Origin: Protostelium mycophagum
Lineage: Eukaryota; Evosea; Variosea; Protosteliida; Protosteliaceae
Reading direction: 5' to 3'
Length of the DNA: 24,204 nt
NCBI GenBank assembly: GCA_002081555.1
Contig: MZNV01001213.1
Location: 1 to 24,204, forward strand
Part shown: positions 1 to 10,100 of the stretch, one piece after another
How positions within the stretch are numbered: the stretch's first letter is position 1
How the letters are laid out: every line of letters begins with the position of its first letter
Translations under genes and position numbers: made by a program
Notes under the pieces: generated by a model
The model's input: only the letters and a program-made list of their open reading frames with translations
Databases searched by the model: none
Told to the model about the DNA's origin: nothing

Positions 1-1
1 G

Positions 2-3000
2 GCATCATATGTCACACGACGAGGAGACCGTGACCCCGGGGTCCCCCCCCTCCGTCCCCTCCAGAAGACCCGTAACCCCCCCTTGTGTCCCCCCGACATA
101 CACCCCGCCAAAAGTGCCAGCCAGGGTGAGTCTTTATGGAAATTTCAAGGAAATTTCGTGGAGATGATCCGCAAATCTTGGACTTGGTGAAGATTGTAGA
201 GTCCATATGTGAATTTAAATTTATAAATTTGTTTATTATTTGAATTTATAATATAATTTGCATCTTTACAAGAGAAAGAATTATTATCTGACAAGATGTA
301 AAGGCTTCTCCTTCTCCTGCAAAATTCTACATGACGTCAAGCCACCCCATCCCCACATCTACAACACCCCCCACCAATCACAACACCGGATTGTACAAAG
401 CCTCATCTACAACGGCCATACAAGACGATCTACAACAGAACCCCAAGACTTTGCAAAGGATGAGCAGCGAAGTTCTACAAACAGAGAAGGATAGAATCAA
501 CAGGGCTGACAGCACCTCTAAACTGGCCCAAATATTGGGGCCCGGTATTGGCACAGACAAGAGGTCCAAAGAGATCAAAAAGGCGAGTTGTAGATGGATA
601 TTCATGAATCGTGGCGTTTTTATTTTCGAGATTTTTCCAAGAATTTTTTCGAAGTAACCAAGTTGTGATTTCGTATTTATCATATAGTGCAGATATAATG
701 TATTGTGGGTTGCGGCTCTGCCGCGAACACCTGATGGATAGTCAAGACAAACGTCTCTTCTAAAACTATTATTCAAGTGAAATTTCTGATGTAAGTAGGA
801 GGACGATAAGAAGGCCGCACCAAAGTTGAGTAAAAAGCCCACAAAGACATTATTGATACCCAAGTGAGTAAATGTCGACATGAGATTTACCACAGAAAAC
901 ATCACATACGCCCAAGTCGACATTTCTCATCCACGATTTGTGGTTCAATCCTGATCAAAAAAATACCGAAAATAATTTTAAAAGATTTTTTGGAAAGAAC
1001 AAAAAGCCAGTCTACAACGACCGTCTTGCGGAGCATCTGAAGGACTTTGAAAATGATATGGCCACTGCCGGTCTCTTCAACATGCTGGGTAAAATTTTTA
1101 TTTTGAAAAAAATGATTTATTTATTCATGACCCACAATGAAAATAAAATATCATCAGGAAAAGAAATCGAAAAAATGGACAAGTGGACTTCTAAAGAACG
1201 GCAGTTGGCGGATTGGAACCTTGTGCAGGTAGATGATGTGTCTCTTGTACCTCTTTGTGATTTTTTATACGGAATTTGCCACTAAAAAGTCACGAAAAAC
1301 ACATAAAAATATTGGAGCTGTAATGTCAAGCCCATTAATATTAATATATTTTTGAACAAATTGACCCATCCTTTTGTTCAAATACACCGATAAAAATATT
1401 ACAAAAAATTCAATGAGATTCTGAGAATGTTCAGGCGGACTACAATAAGGTAGACCCTCACATCGCCTCACTTTTAGACATCAAAAAATCGCAAGCTGAA
1501 GGTGACAATTCGTCACTTTATGTGGAATCTCATTGAAATTTCGCAGGATTTATGTTTGAATTTGGACGTAATCATGTCGCTTACGGGAATGACGTCCTCA
1601 TGGTAACCATTTCTCGGAATTTTATTTTAATCGGCAGAATATGGCTGGTTGTAGAAGCCTTTTTCCTTACGAAAACTAGCATAAAAATGTACAAAAACTT
1701 TTCATCGGAAATTCTTCACAAAAAGAAAATTCCACGATATTTCACGGAAATAAATTCACTTTCGAAATCCACTAATCGTTGTAGATCGACGATTTGGACA
1801 AGGACAATAAATATTACGAGGAGACCTTTTCAAGGACCGATCACACCAATTTCATGTGTGATGGAGAAGAGGACCCAGCACTTGGAGCCATATGCGTTTC
1901 ATTTCTTTGGGAGTCAGCATCCGACCATCAATCAGAGGATTGTGCCCAAGAAACGAAAGCGATGATTAGAACCAAAAGAGTAATATTTTAATTTTATTTA
2001 ATTTAAAATTAAAATTTAACTTGTAAACAATTTTTTCAATTTTAAAAGTCATTAAAATTTCACATTAAAAATTTCAATTAAAAAGTTTAAAATTGTCGAA
2101 GAAATCTCAAATGATATCAACAGAAAACAATACGCTTTTTGGTACCAGCCCAAGCTTCTACATCACGTAATAATATAATGAAACACATCAAAACGGTGAT
2201 GTACAACGAGTACGAGAAGTTGAAATTCACAAAAATAAGTGGAGCCCTCCACCCAGAATTGGTGCCGAAATTATGTGAGTCATCTTTTCGAATTTCGAAT
2301 CGTGCGATTTGGCGGGAAAATTTTCCGTGGCAGTTCAAAAATACTCTGAAAATTTCCTTGAAATTTGAAACAATTTCACAAAAAAATATTTAAATACTTT
2401 ACAAAATTGGAAAGGTTGGACATATATTAAAAAATTTAGGTGAATATGAACGGCAAACAGTCTTTAAGAGATATAAATTCGGAGTGTTATATGTCACAAA
2501 GGGACAGACAGAAGAGAACGAGATGTTTTCAAATGGTAATTTCACAATTAAAGTTTTTAAAAAAATAATAAAAATTAAAAAAATCTTTCAAGAATTTTCA
2601 AAAAATTAAAATTTGTTTAAAAAAATTATAAATAAAATTAAATAAAAATAGTAAACATGAGCCCCGATTTTGAGGAATTTCTGAATTTCATTGGAGAGAG
2701 AATTACACTGGAAGGTTGGCCCAATTTTCGCGGCGGGCTGGATATCAAGAGTAAGACGTCATATATTCATTCGTGACGACGTTCATATGATGTCTTACTT
2801 TTTCAATATGATGTCATAAATATCGAGTGATGATATCAGGAAACACGACAGGAACACACTCTGTTTATACAAAATTCAAAGATTACGAAATAATGGTGAG
2901 AAAAATTTATTTTTTCAAATTTAAATTATCACATCGAGAAATCTTTTTCAAATTTAAATTTTCACACGAGAAATTTTTTCGAATTTAAATTTTCACATCG

Positions 3001-4306
3001 AGAAATTCTCTCAAATTTAAATTTGCTCAAGAAATTTTATTTTTCAATATAAATTTGGATGTTGAAATAATTCACAATGTTTTTAATGATAAATAGTATC
3101 ATGTAAGCACACTTCTTCCATATCAACCAGATGATGTACAGAGAGTCGAAAGGAAGAGACATCTCGGAAACGATGTGAGTACAAACATATGACATCATAT
3201 CCACACGTGACACCACATCCATGAGCGTTACATCACGACGTGACATCTTTCAGGTGGTTCAGATAATGTTTAAAGAGGGGGACGTACCGTTTGATCCTCT
3301 CACATTGAGAACCCATTACAACCGTATCTTTATCTTCATAATCTTTCCAAGTTTCATTATCCTTCACCTTTGTAAGATGTATTTATAGTGATTTCTGTCG
3401 CAAAGAAGGAGAAGGGCAAGACGTATTACAAGTGAGCGTATCATACGAATGTTAGAACTAACAGTTCTTCAGGATCGCGATCGCGAATAAAGCCGGAGTG
3501 TAAGTTTTATCTTTCGAAATGCTGAGATGACGATCTGCAGGCCGCCGTTTGGACCCTTCTTACGTTATCCACCTATTTATGAGAAGAATGACTTTTTCAG
3601 GGATTTATTGTTGACAAAATGTGAGTAGTTGTTATTATTGCAGATGATTTCGAATCGAAATATTGTGCAAGTCCGTTTGCCGGCTTCGCCATAAATCACG
3701 AAATGAAAAAGCTTTAAAAATGCGGTGTTTGGCATCTCCATAATGTAATCAAAGTCACACTCAACAGTTATCAACGGTGAGAGAGCCGCGATGTACGCCA
3801 CTGATTTCAAGACCAAATTGATCCGTACAAACAAGACACTGCTGGAAGAGATGTCTAAAGAGTTTATCCAGAAAACTAAGGAAGGCGGGAAGAATGCGTC
3901 GTACTTTGACGACGGGATGACACCGCCAAGATCTGCAAACACGAGCTTTGTGAACTCTAATGTGGTGACCCCGCCAAAGGAAACGCAGAGTGCCGGCGTC
4001 ACGCCCAAAGAAGCACCGAAAGACCATCTCGCTGTGAGTTTTTTTGCATCTGAAAGATCTCAAATGTTTCTTTGAAAACAGAAAAGACATGTCTGTCTAC
4101 AACGCAGAAGAAATCTTGTGAAATCAGTTGTCTTCAATCGCTGACAAGACAAGGATGCGCTGCAAGGGCTCACATCGCCCCGCAGGAGAAGCTTCGAACG
4201 ACAAGATTCGGACGAAAAAAACAGGATCAGCAGGGTTTCTGGAACAGTTAGAGGGAGGATCGAGAAGACGAGAAATAGCTTCAACTCGAGCACATTTGAC
4301 GAATAA
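2..4306 (+). CDS. Rap GTPase-activating protein (Rap1GAP/SIPA1 type), 5' partial
   Basis: Multi-exon GTPase-activating protein expected to switch off Rap-family small GTPases. Exons that join in frame: 885-1088, 1158-1228, 1435-1501, 1547-1602, 1785-1979, 2124-2274, 2440-2535, 2652-2750, 2840-2895, 3097-3174, 3254-about 3350, 3389-3431, 3473-3499, 3541-3620, 3768-4033, 4082-4117, 4154-4306. They encode about 590 residues. Rap-GAP hallmarks in order: FKRYKFGVLYVTKGQTEENE, EEFLNFIGERI, NFRGGLD, TGTHSVYTKF, YHVSTLLPY, KRHLGND (with the Asn that is the catalytic 'thumb' in Rap1GAP), PPFGP, and DLLLTKFINGE at the domain end. The C-terminal tail is rich in Ser, Thr and Arg (TPPR, TPPK, SPRRRSFER), suggesting phosphorylation. 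Tentative upstream exons are 2-125, 164-208, 296-about 586 or 615, and 799-829, a Pro/Ser/Lys-rich linker; the junction between about 590 and 799 is unresolved. Frame 2 is open to the left edge without an ATG, so the gene probably begins outside. The donor near 3324 or 3351 is ambiguous. Confidence 0.9.
2910..3036 (+). repeat. Four tandem ~32-bp AT-rich copies inside a RapGAP intron
   Basis: The intron 2896-3096 holds about four imperfect copies of a 30-33 bp unit. Each has a core close to TCAAATTTAAATTTTCACA followed by a CGAGAAAT-like end. The core contains the palindrome ATTTAAAT. The copies lie between the exon ending GAAATAATG and the exon encoding YHVSTLLPY, and make this one of the longest introns of the gene. 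This looks like local duplication within the intron; no coding potential was seen. Confidence 0.8.
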
Positions 4307-4307
4307 A
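4302..4307 (+). terminator. Poly(A) signal overlapping the RapGAP stop codon
   Basis: AATAAA spans the last two bases of the GAA codon and the TAA stop at 4304-4306. With the next gene starting at 4362, it is the only canonical signal in the 55-bp spacer, so the 3' UTR should be very short. The role is inferred from position. Confidence 0.5.
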
Positions 4308-4361
4308 TATTGATCGTGTTGTCCTCTTTGAATGATCTGTTGAAATCGAAATTCTTGTTAA

Positions 4362-4814
4362 ATGAGAATTGTAGACGAGGAAACTTACGCTCTTCGCCAT
4401 GATCATCCCGGCATCAAGAGCAACATGGAGGAAAGCGTGACACAAGAACCAAGAACAGAAGCATCCTCCCTTCCAGTGCATTCTGTGTAAGTCTATACGA
4501 AATATTACCGGTTGCTGAAAAAATGCAGAGACTTTTCTTTTGACCTGATTCGGAGCGATTGGGCCACCTTCGCAAAGAACTCTCTCGATGTGGATAAAGA
4601 ACTGAGACCCAAGTTGGTCACACGTGTTTTAGGCGTGGAAGGAACACACCTGACAATGTGAGCCAGAATGAGAAAAGAAAATTCTGATCTCTTTAGACAT
4701 TATTCATCACCAGATCTGAAGGCATTGAGAACTTCGGTCTCTTCATTTTTCGATATGGCAGACATCGTCCTCCAAACAATCAATCAATTTCACAAGACAC
4801 AAGCATCGAATTAA
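4362..4814 (+). CDS. PCC1: EKC/KEOPS complex subunit Pcc1 (LAGE3/CTAG family)
   Basis: Small subunit of the KEOPS complex, which makes the t6A modification on ANN-decoding tRNAs; Pcc1 is the dimerisation module that binds Kae1. Three exons, 4362-4486, 4529-4657 and 4697-4814, join in frame into 123 residues. Residues from about 43 onward match the Pcc1 fold: FSFDLIRSDWATFAKNSL, then DKELRPKLVTRVLGVEGTHL, then SPDLKALRTSVSSFFDMAD and a final helix IVLQTINQF. This is the family pattern beta-alpha-beta-beta-alpha ending in 'LR.S...F.D...L...T...F'. The first 40 residues are acidic and Ser-rich and are not conserved in the family. Length lies between yeast Pcc1 (88) and human LAGE3 (143). The gene starts 55 bp after the upstream RapGAP stop on the same strand. 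ATTAAA overlaps the stop codon (4810-4815) and may serve as poly(A) signal. An internal ATG at residue 22 is an alternative start. Confidence 0.88.
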
Positions 4815-4882
4815 ACATAAAGAACTTGGTGTCCATCATCAACCGTTCCTCAAACATCATTTCGTCCACCCTTTTCATCTTC

Positions 4883-4888
4883 TTTATT
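4883..4888 (-). terminator. Poly(A) signal of the Nup50-like gene
   Basis: On the minus strand AATAAA lies 8 nt beyond the TGA stop (4899-4897), inside the 82-bp convergent spacer shared with the Pcc1 gene. Confidence 0.55.
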
Positions 4889-4896
4889 CTCTGTTC

Positions 4897-6954
4897 TCAT
4901 TCCTTTTTCTCCAGATTTTCTTCTTTTTTTTCAATCTTTTCCTCCTTTTCTGCAGATTTTTCCTCTTTCTCCGCAGATTTTTCCTCTTTTTCTGCAGATT
5001 TTTCCTCCTTTTCTCCAGATTTTTCCTCCTTTTCTGCAGATTTTTCTTCGGCCTTTGTCTCGCCTGTCGTGCTTGCGGTCTGAAAAATTCAATTTATGAT
5101 TTTCGAAAAAAATTATCGGATACCTTGGAGGGAGCGGCGGTTTCTTTCTTCTCTTGAACTAATTTCAAGAATGCGTCTGCCTCTTCGACTTTGCCCAAAC
5201 GCAACAAGTAGAGAGATCTTCCCTTCTCCGAATTTCCTTCAAAACGGATCTGTAGGGTTTAGGGGTTAGGAATAAACGATTTATTGTTTTTTGTGACAAT
5301 TCTATTTTTAGTGCTCAAAGGAAATCATCGCTGTGCTTGCTGTGGCACAACCACTACGACCATTGTAGATAGTCGTCACGCCGTACTGTTTTGGCTCTAC
5401 CGCAATAACCAACAACTTGTGGTGCGGTAGATCCGCAAAATCTCTGGCTGCAGGTATAGTTTCTTCACAAACAAAAATCACCTGCTTATCCGTCATTTTG
5501 TCCACCGTCATCTCGTTGAATATTTTGGTGTTGAGTTTGAGAGTTAGAATCTGGTCCACTCTGAATAATATTCTGCAGTAACTGTCGTCGTTCTTGCTGT
5601 TTAAGCGCACGGTACCGAGTCCTCTCTCTTTGTATTGCCCTTCCTCCAGCTCAAACAACTTGGCTTTGGCCTAGGAAAATGAGTTTAGAGGATCGTGATT
5701 GTGGTATCGAGGGTGTGCGGCTTCTGATGAAATACAGCGGAGCTGCAAGAGTAGAAGTGGACAATAGAGCTCACAAGAATATTGTGGCACTCTTATCAAG
5801 AGGTGCTTTTTGTCAGTCCAAAGCACAACCAAAACATATAAATGTGAAACTGCTTGGTTTTTAAGGCACGAGCACCGTTCCAATCTTCACTATCATTCTT
5901 TGCATCATCACCTGAAAGAGTGTCTTCTCTCCCTCTTCACCCGTTTGTACGGGCTCATTGGATAACACAATGTTGGTGGCAGGGAGTGTGATTGTGGGTG
6001 CTGCAGATTCTACATTGCTGCCCTCACCAAAAGTGGACGGCGTGGTGAAACTGAAAGGGGCAGCTGCGGTGCTAAACGAAAAAATGGAGCCCTCTGTAGG
6101 AGGTGTTGAGAAGAGAGATGGTGCCGAAAAGCTAAAAGTACTGTCGCCCTGGAAATGATCAGTGGATCAGAATCGACAACACGGAGTTGGATGATTCGAG
6201 TCCTTTTTAATTTAGGTGAAAGCTATGTATTACATTTCATTTGCTTTGCAATTGTGTGCAGAGATTTGCCTACAGAAGAGTATGGAAGAAAGATACATTT
6301 CATTTTTCGATACACAGTCATCATCTGATCTACAAACATAGAATCTGAAGACCTACCGATGTAGAAGCGGTGGAGGCGAAAGATACAGCACTGGCCGTTG
6401 CAAACGAAAATGTGGGTGTGCTGAGAAAAGAAGAATTGGCACTGATTGAAGGAGTAGTGGAAGCGGCTGTAGCAAAAGAAAAGACTGATTTTACGGGCTC
6501 AGAGGTCTCTGGTTTGGTTTCGCTTGCCTTTTGTGCAGGCTCTTCTTTTGGAGCGCCCTTTCTTACAACTTTAAGAATCCTGTGATCATTTTAATGTACC
6601 GACATTATTTACATTCTTTCATACTTTCTCTTCTTTAAGGTCTCAGGATCAGCTGTTTGGAACACACCCTGTCAATCTCAGTTACATTCTGATTATGTTA
6701 CGCTCTCCAACCGTCGTCTGAATGGGTTCTTCATCGCTATCTCTTCCATTTCCATGAATGTCCTCTTCAGTCAGTCCTTTCTCGGCACCTCTCTTTTTTT
6801 TCACTTTGAAAAGTCAACAAGAACATAAAGACAATCATATCTCACCTTGTGGCTCAAGGGTATCTGTGCTGAAGTTAGATCTTGATGTATTATTAAGACA
6901 CCTACCTGTTGTAGGTGCTTCAGGAGCTGGTGCTGTTGTTGTTTGATCGGCCAT
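4897..6954 (-). CDS. NUP50: Nup50/Nup2-like nucleoporin with C-terminal RanBP1 domain
   Basis: Nuclear-pore basket protein that in this family helps importin-alpha recycle and binds RanGTP. Nine exons (minus strand): 6954-6906, 6863-6846, 6803-6712, 6668-6613, 6579-6357, 6148-5912, 5670-5401, 5249-5124, 5079-4897. All phases agree and give 417 residues. Residues 23-73 resemble the Nup50 N-terminal motif (KKRGAEKGLTEEDIHG, then GVFQTADPETLKKRKYER; compare the human order of AEKELT, EEVGTF and EEVLKNR). Residues 75-225 are a Ser/Thr/Ala/Phe region with FSF motifs (VFSFATAAS, TFSFATAS, IFSFSTAA) and only one true FG. Residues about 205-345 are a RanBP1 domain: KERGLGTVRL, CRILFRVDQILTLKLN, AARDFAD, then AIRFEGNSEKG and GKVEEADAFL. 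The last 60 residues are a Lys/Glu tail with five heptad repeats. It converges on the Pcc1 gene and diverges from the FAM184 gene. Confidence 0.9.
4939..5043 (-). repeat. Five 21-bp repeats encoding a KSAEKEE tail
   Basis: Five in-frame copies of a 21-bp unit encode KSAEKEE (one copy has Gly for Ala) in the last exon of the Nup50-like gene. The units differ at synonymous positions, so they are not brand new. The tail is highly charged, probably helical or disordered, and is not a standard part of Nup50 or RanBP1 proteins. Confidence 0.85.
5253..5270 (+). repeat. Short telomere-like TAGGG tract in an intron
   Basis: TAGGGTTTAGGGGTTAGG lies directly beside the splice acceptor of intron 7 of the Nup50-like gene; on the coding strand it reads CCTAACCCCTAAACCCTACAG-like sequence. 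It may act simply as a pyrimidine-rich acceptor tract, or be a minimal interstitial telomeric repeat. It is too short to decide. Confidence 0.4.
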
Positions 6955-7168
6955 GTTGATTCAAAAATGGTCGATGAAATTGTGATCGGGTGTCTACAAC
7001 GGCATCATCCTTTCACCACAAAGACAGCTTGGCCAAACTAACCTCTAATACACGTAACTCAGCCTCCGACACTTCAGATTTCTCGTATAGAGAGTGTGAA
7101 ACATTCTGTCGTGCAGACAGTGTGGAGTCTAAATTTAGAATTTCCAGAAAGCAGAACACATTTTCAGA
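6955..7168. promoter_or_regulatory. Divergent spacer between Nup50-like and FAM184-like genes
   Basis: 214 bp separate two outward-pointing start codons, so it must hold both promoters and 5' UTRs. I could not identify a TATA element or another named motif; short open frames here have no family resemblance. Confidence 0.5.
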
Positions 7169-10100
7169 ATGATGAGTAGAGCTGAGGAGTCTTCCGCCTC
7201 TGGCGCTCCAGATCTATCCTTCAAGATGTGCAAGAAGATCTCACAGTTGACGAAAGTGGTGCACCATCTTCACTCCCAGACAGAGTCGCACCAAAGATCC
7301 ATCAGGGACGTCGCCGTTCATTACGAAAGCGTCATCGACGAGGTGATCGTTCATGTTCCTCACATCGTGCTCATATTATGTAGCTGGCAAAAGATGCAAA
7401 TTGGAAACTCAATTACGCGAGGGAAATTGTCGATGAACGAGATGCAGCTCTCGCGAAAGCGAAGATGGACGCTATGGACGAGCAGGCAAAAACGTCCAAG
7501 GTCACGATTGAACAGAGAAATCAGTATGAAACCAGAGAAGCCAGTCTTCACAAGAATTATAACACACAAATTGATGACATCAAAAAGTGAGTTGTACATC
7601 GGATAGGTGCACCTGATCTCTGAGCATCATTCAGAAAACATGAGGATTTTACAAGGAAAATAGAGGCGGAAAAGACCGAGTTATTGAACACTTCTAAAAA
7701 CACGATCGATGAGCTGAATCGAAAGTTGACGGCCGAGGTAACACTACATCATTTCGTAGAGAAAAAATAATGAAGAAAGGCTCGACACCGAAGCGAGGCA
7801 GAAGAGCATGTAAACACATTACACAAACAGATGAGAGCTGCGTCCGATGCTTATTCAAAAGAGTTACAAAACCTCAGCGAGAGGTGATCATAATGATTTA
7901 TGCATTTTATACAACACAAAATGATCAAAACACTTGAAATATATTTCCCACCAAAATACCCGATTCAAATTTTGAATCTCCCAGACACACCCAAACAACG
8001 AGTAAACTTGAAGAATCTTCTCTTGAAAAATTACAACGAGAGCAGTCAGAGAGAACACAACTTCAGGAGACGATCTGGGGCTTGGAAGAGAAAGTTAAGA
8101 GTATGGATGATCTCTTATCACAGACCAGAGACATGTTGGCCGACTCAAATGCAAAGTTGTCGACCTCGCAAGCAGATACAGAGAGTGAGTACTGCTTCAG
8201 AAAATCATTTAAGATGAGTATGTATTGGTACTGACGTGTATCAGTGCATATTTCCAGAGCAGAAGCTGCCTATAAAGAGTTGGAAACTCTAAAATCGAAA
8301 AATGCTGAACTTAACGATGAGGTGATCATTTCTAATGAACATTGAAAATGAAGAGATGGCCAAGACGAATGTTGTCTTTACCCATAAGTATTTTTGAATA
8401 TGTACAAAGGTGGAAAGTCTGAAGCGAGATGTCTCCGTGCGCGAGCAGAAGATCGCCGCAGTTGACACAACTGTCGCTGAACTGGTTCAAGAGCGCACCA
8501 ACCTGTTGGCATCCATCAAAGAAAAGGAAGCTAAATTGCAACACCAACGAGAGATATCTGCAGAGAGGGATCTGACAATTCAAGATTTGGAGCGAAAGCT
8601 GTCCATAGAGTCTGCGAGTAACATCGGACTGCAAGCGAGTATGGAGACCTTGAAGGTGAAATATTTATTCACTGCGGCGAAATGGTGTTTCGTCTTGATC
8701 TTGACATTGGGTGTTGATGACCGCAGGGAGACTTTATGTTGGAGATCGAATCTTTGAATAAAGAGATGCAGGGTCTTCAAGGGGAGGTATGAACAGCAAA
8801 TCAAAACTTTAAATAAATGGAATCTCAATCATCACAGATCAGCGCCGCTAATGCCGAGACCGAAAGACAGAAGCTGGTGATGCAAGCTGAGAAGGACCTT
8901 CTGCGTTCTCAGATGATGTCACAGCTTGACGCTGAGCGCGCCAACACGACCAGCGCAATCAAGAGTACCGAAGCAAGCGCGAACGCACAGATCGAGCGGA
9001 TCAAGGTTCGATCCAACACTGTACCTCTTTTTAACCACCCTCACAGGAGCAATACGAAGCGAAATTCACTGCCATGAAGCAAGAATTGGCCGCAGAAGAA
9101 GAAAGGATGGCGCAAATGGCCAGAGATCACGCTGCCGCGCTTGAAGCGGCGGGTCAACAATCTCTTGAGGACCAAGAGAAGATCCGAGCTGAGGTAAACT
9201 CCCTGCGTGCGGGCGACGGGGAGGTTGCTAAAAAGGCCGCAAATGATTCAGCCTCTCTTGTCAGGTCTTTGAAGGAACAAATAACAAAGTTGGAGGGTGA
9301 ATTGAAGAAGGCGGAGCAACGTTACGAGGTCAGTGTCTGAAATACTCTCACAAATATCTTTACAATGTTATCTGATTTATCCACAGGCTCGAGAGTCGGA
9401 CTTTGCTCAAATAAAAATGCTGATGCAACAAGACCTGAGCGACATGAAAGACAATTTGGAGTCTGATAAGACGAAATCACTGGCTGGTTTGAGGTCACAA
9501 ATGGAAGCTTTCCATGAGGACAGACATGCCAAGGCGATGAGAGATCTGGAGACGGACATGTTGATTGAAAGAACACGTGCGATAGACGAAGAGAGAAGGA
9601 CTGCTGCTTATGCTGCGGAGTTGGCGGCAGCAGATTTAGCTGCGGCGAACCGTAGACAAGTGAGATTTCAAGGAAATTTCGAATATGTCAAACTGACATA
9701 TGCCACAAAATGACATATGTCAAAAAATGACAATCTGTAGGAAGAGATGCAAGTCATGCTGACAAACACTCAAGAAGAATTTGCTCAAAAGTTGGAGCAG
9801 GAGAAGATGAAACAACAAGCTCTCCAAGAAAAATATGACACACTACAACGAGAAATGGAGCAACGCATCCAAGACATAAAGAATGAAGACGCCGAGCAAA
9901 TCACACAGCTCAACGCACAGATAGAGGCTGTTCGCGCAGAACTAGAAGCCAAGTGAGCCATCTCCTCAGCAGTTTCATAACTCAATTGATGCATGTTAGG
10001 TTCAAACAAGAGTTGGATGAACTGAAAGAGTTGCATTCTAAACAGATGAATCAGTCTCTAAATGACACGACCTCTGTTTACGATGAGAAATTCCGCTCAG

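Noticed and set aside
9-125. ATG-initiated Pro-rich frame at the left edge as the RapGAP start
   Set aside because: It looks protein-like, but its splice phase does not fit the next exon at 164, whereas frame 2 (open to the edge) fits through a 38-nt intron. Not fully excluded.
378-923. 181-codon minus-strand frame opposite the RapGAP 5' exons
   Set aside because: No family resemblance. It runs through exons and introns of the plus-strand gene alike and looks like a shadow frame.
5308-5400. Read-through of the RanBP1 exon past 5401 to the stop at 5308
   Set aside because: It breaks the RanBP1 domain. Splicing at GCG|GTAGAG restores AIRFEGN, the expected family sequence.
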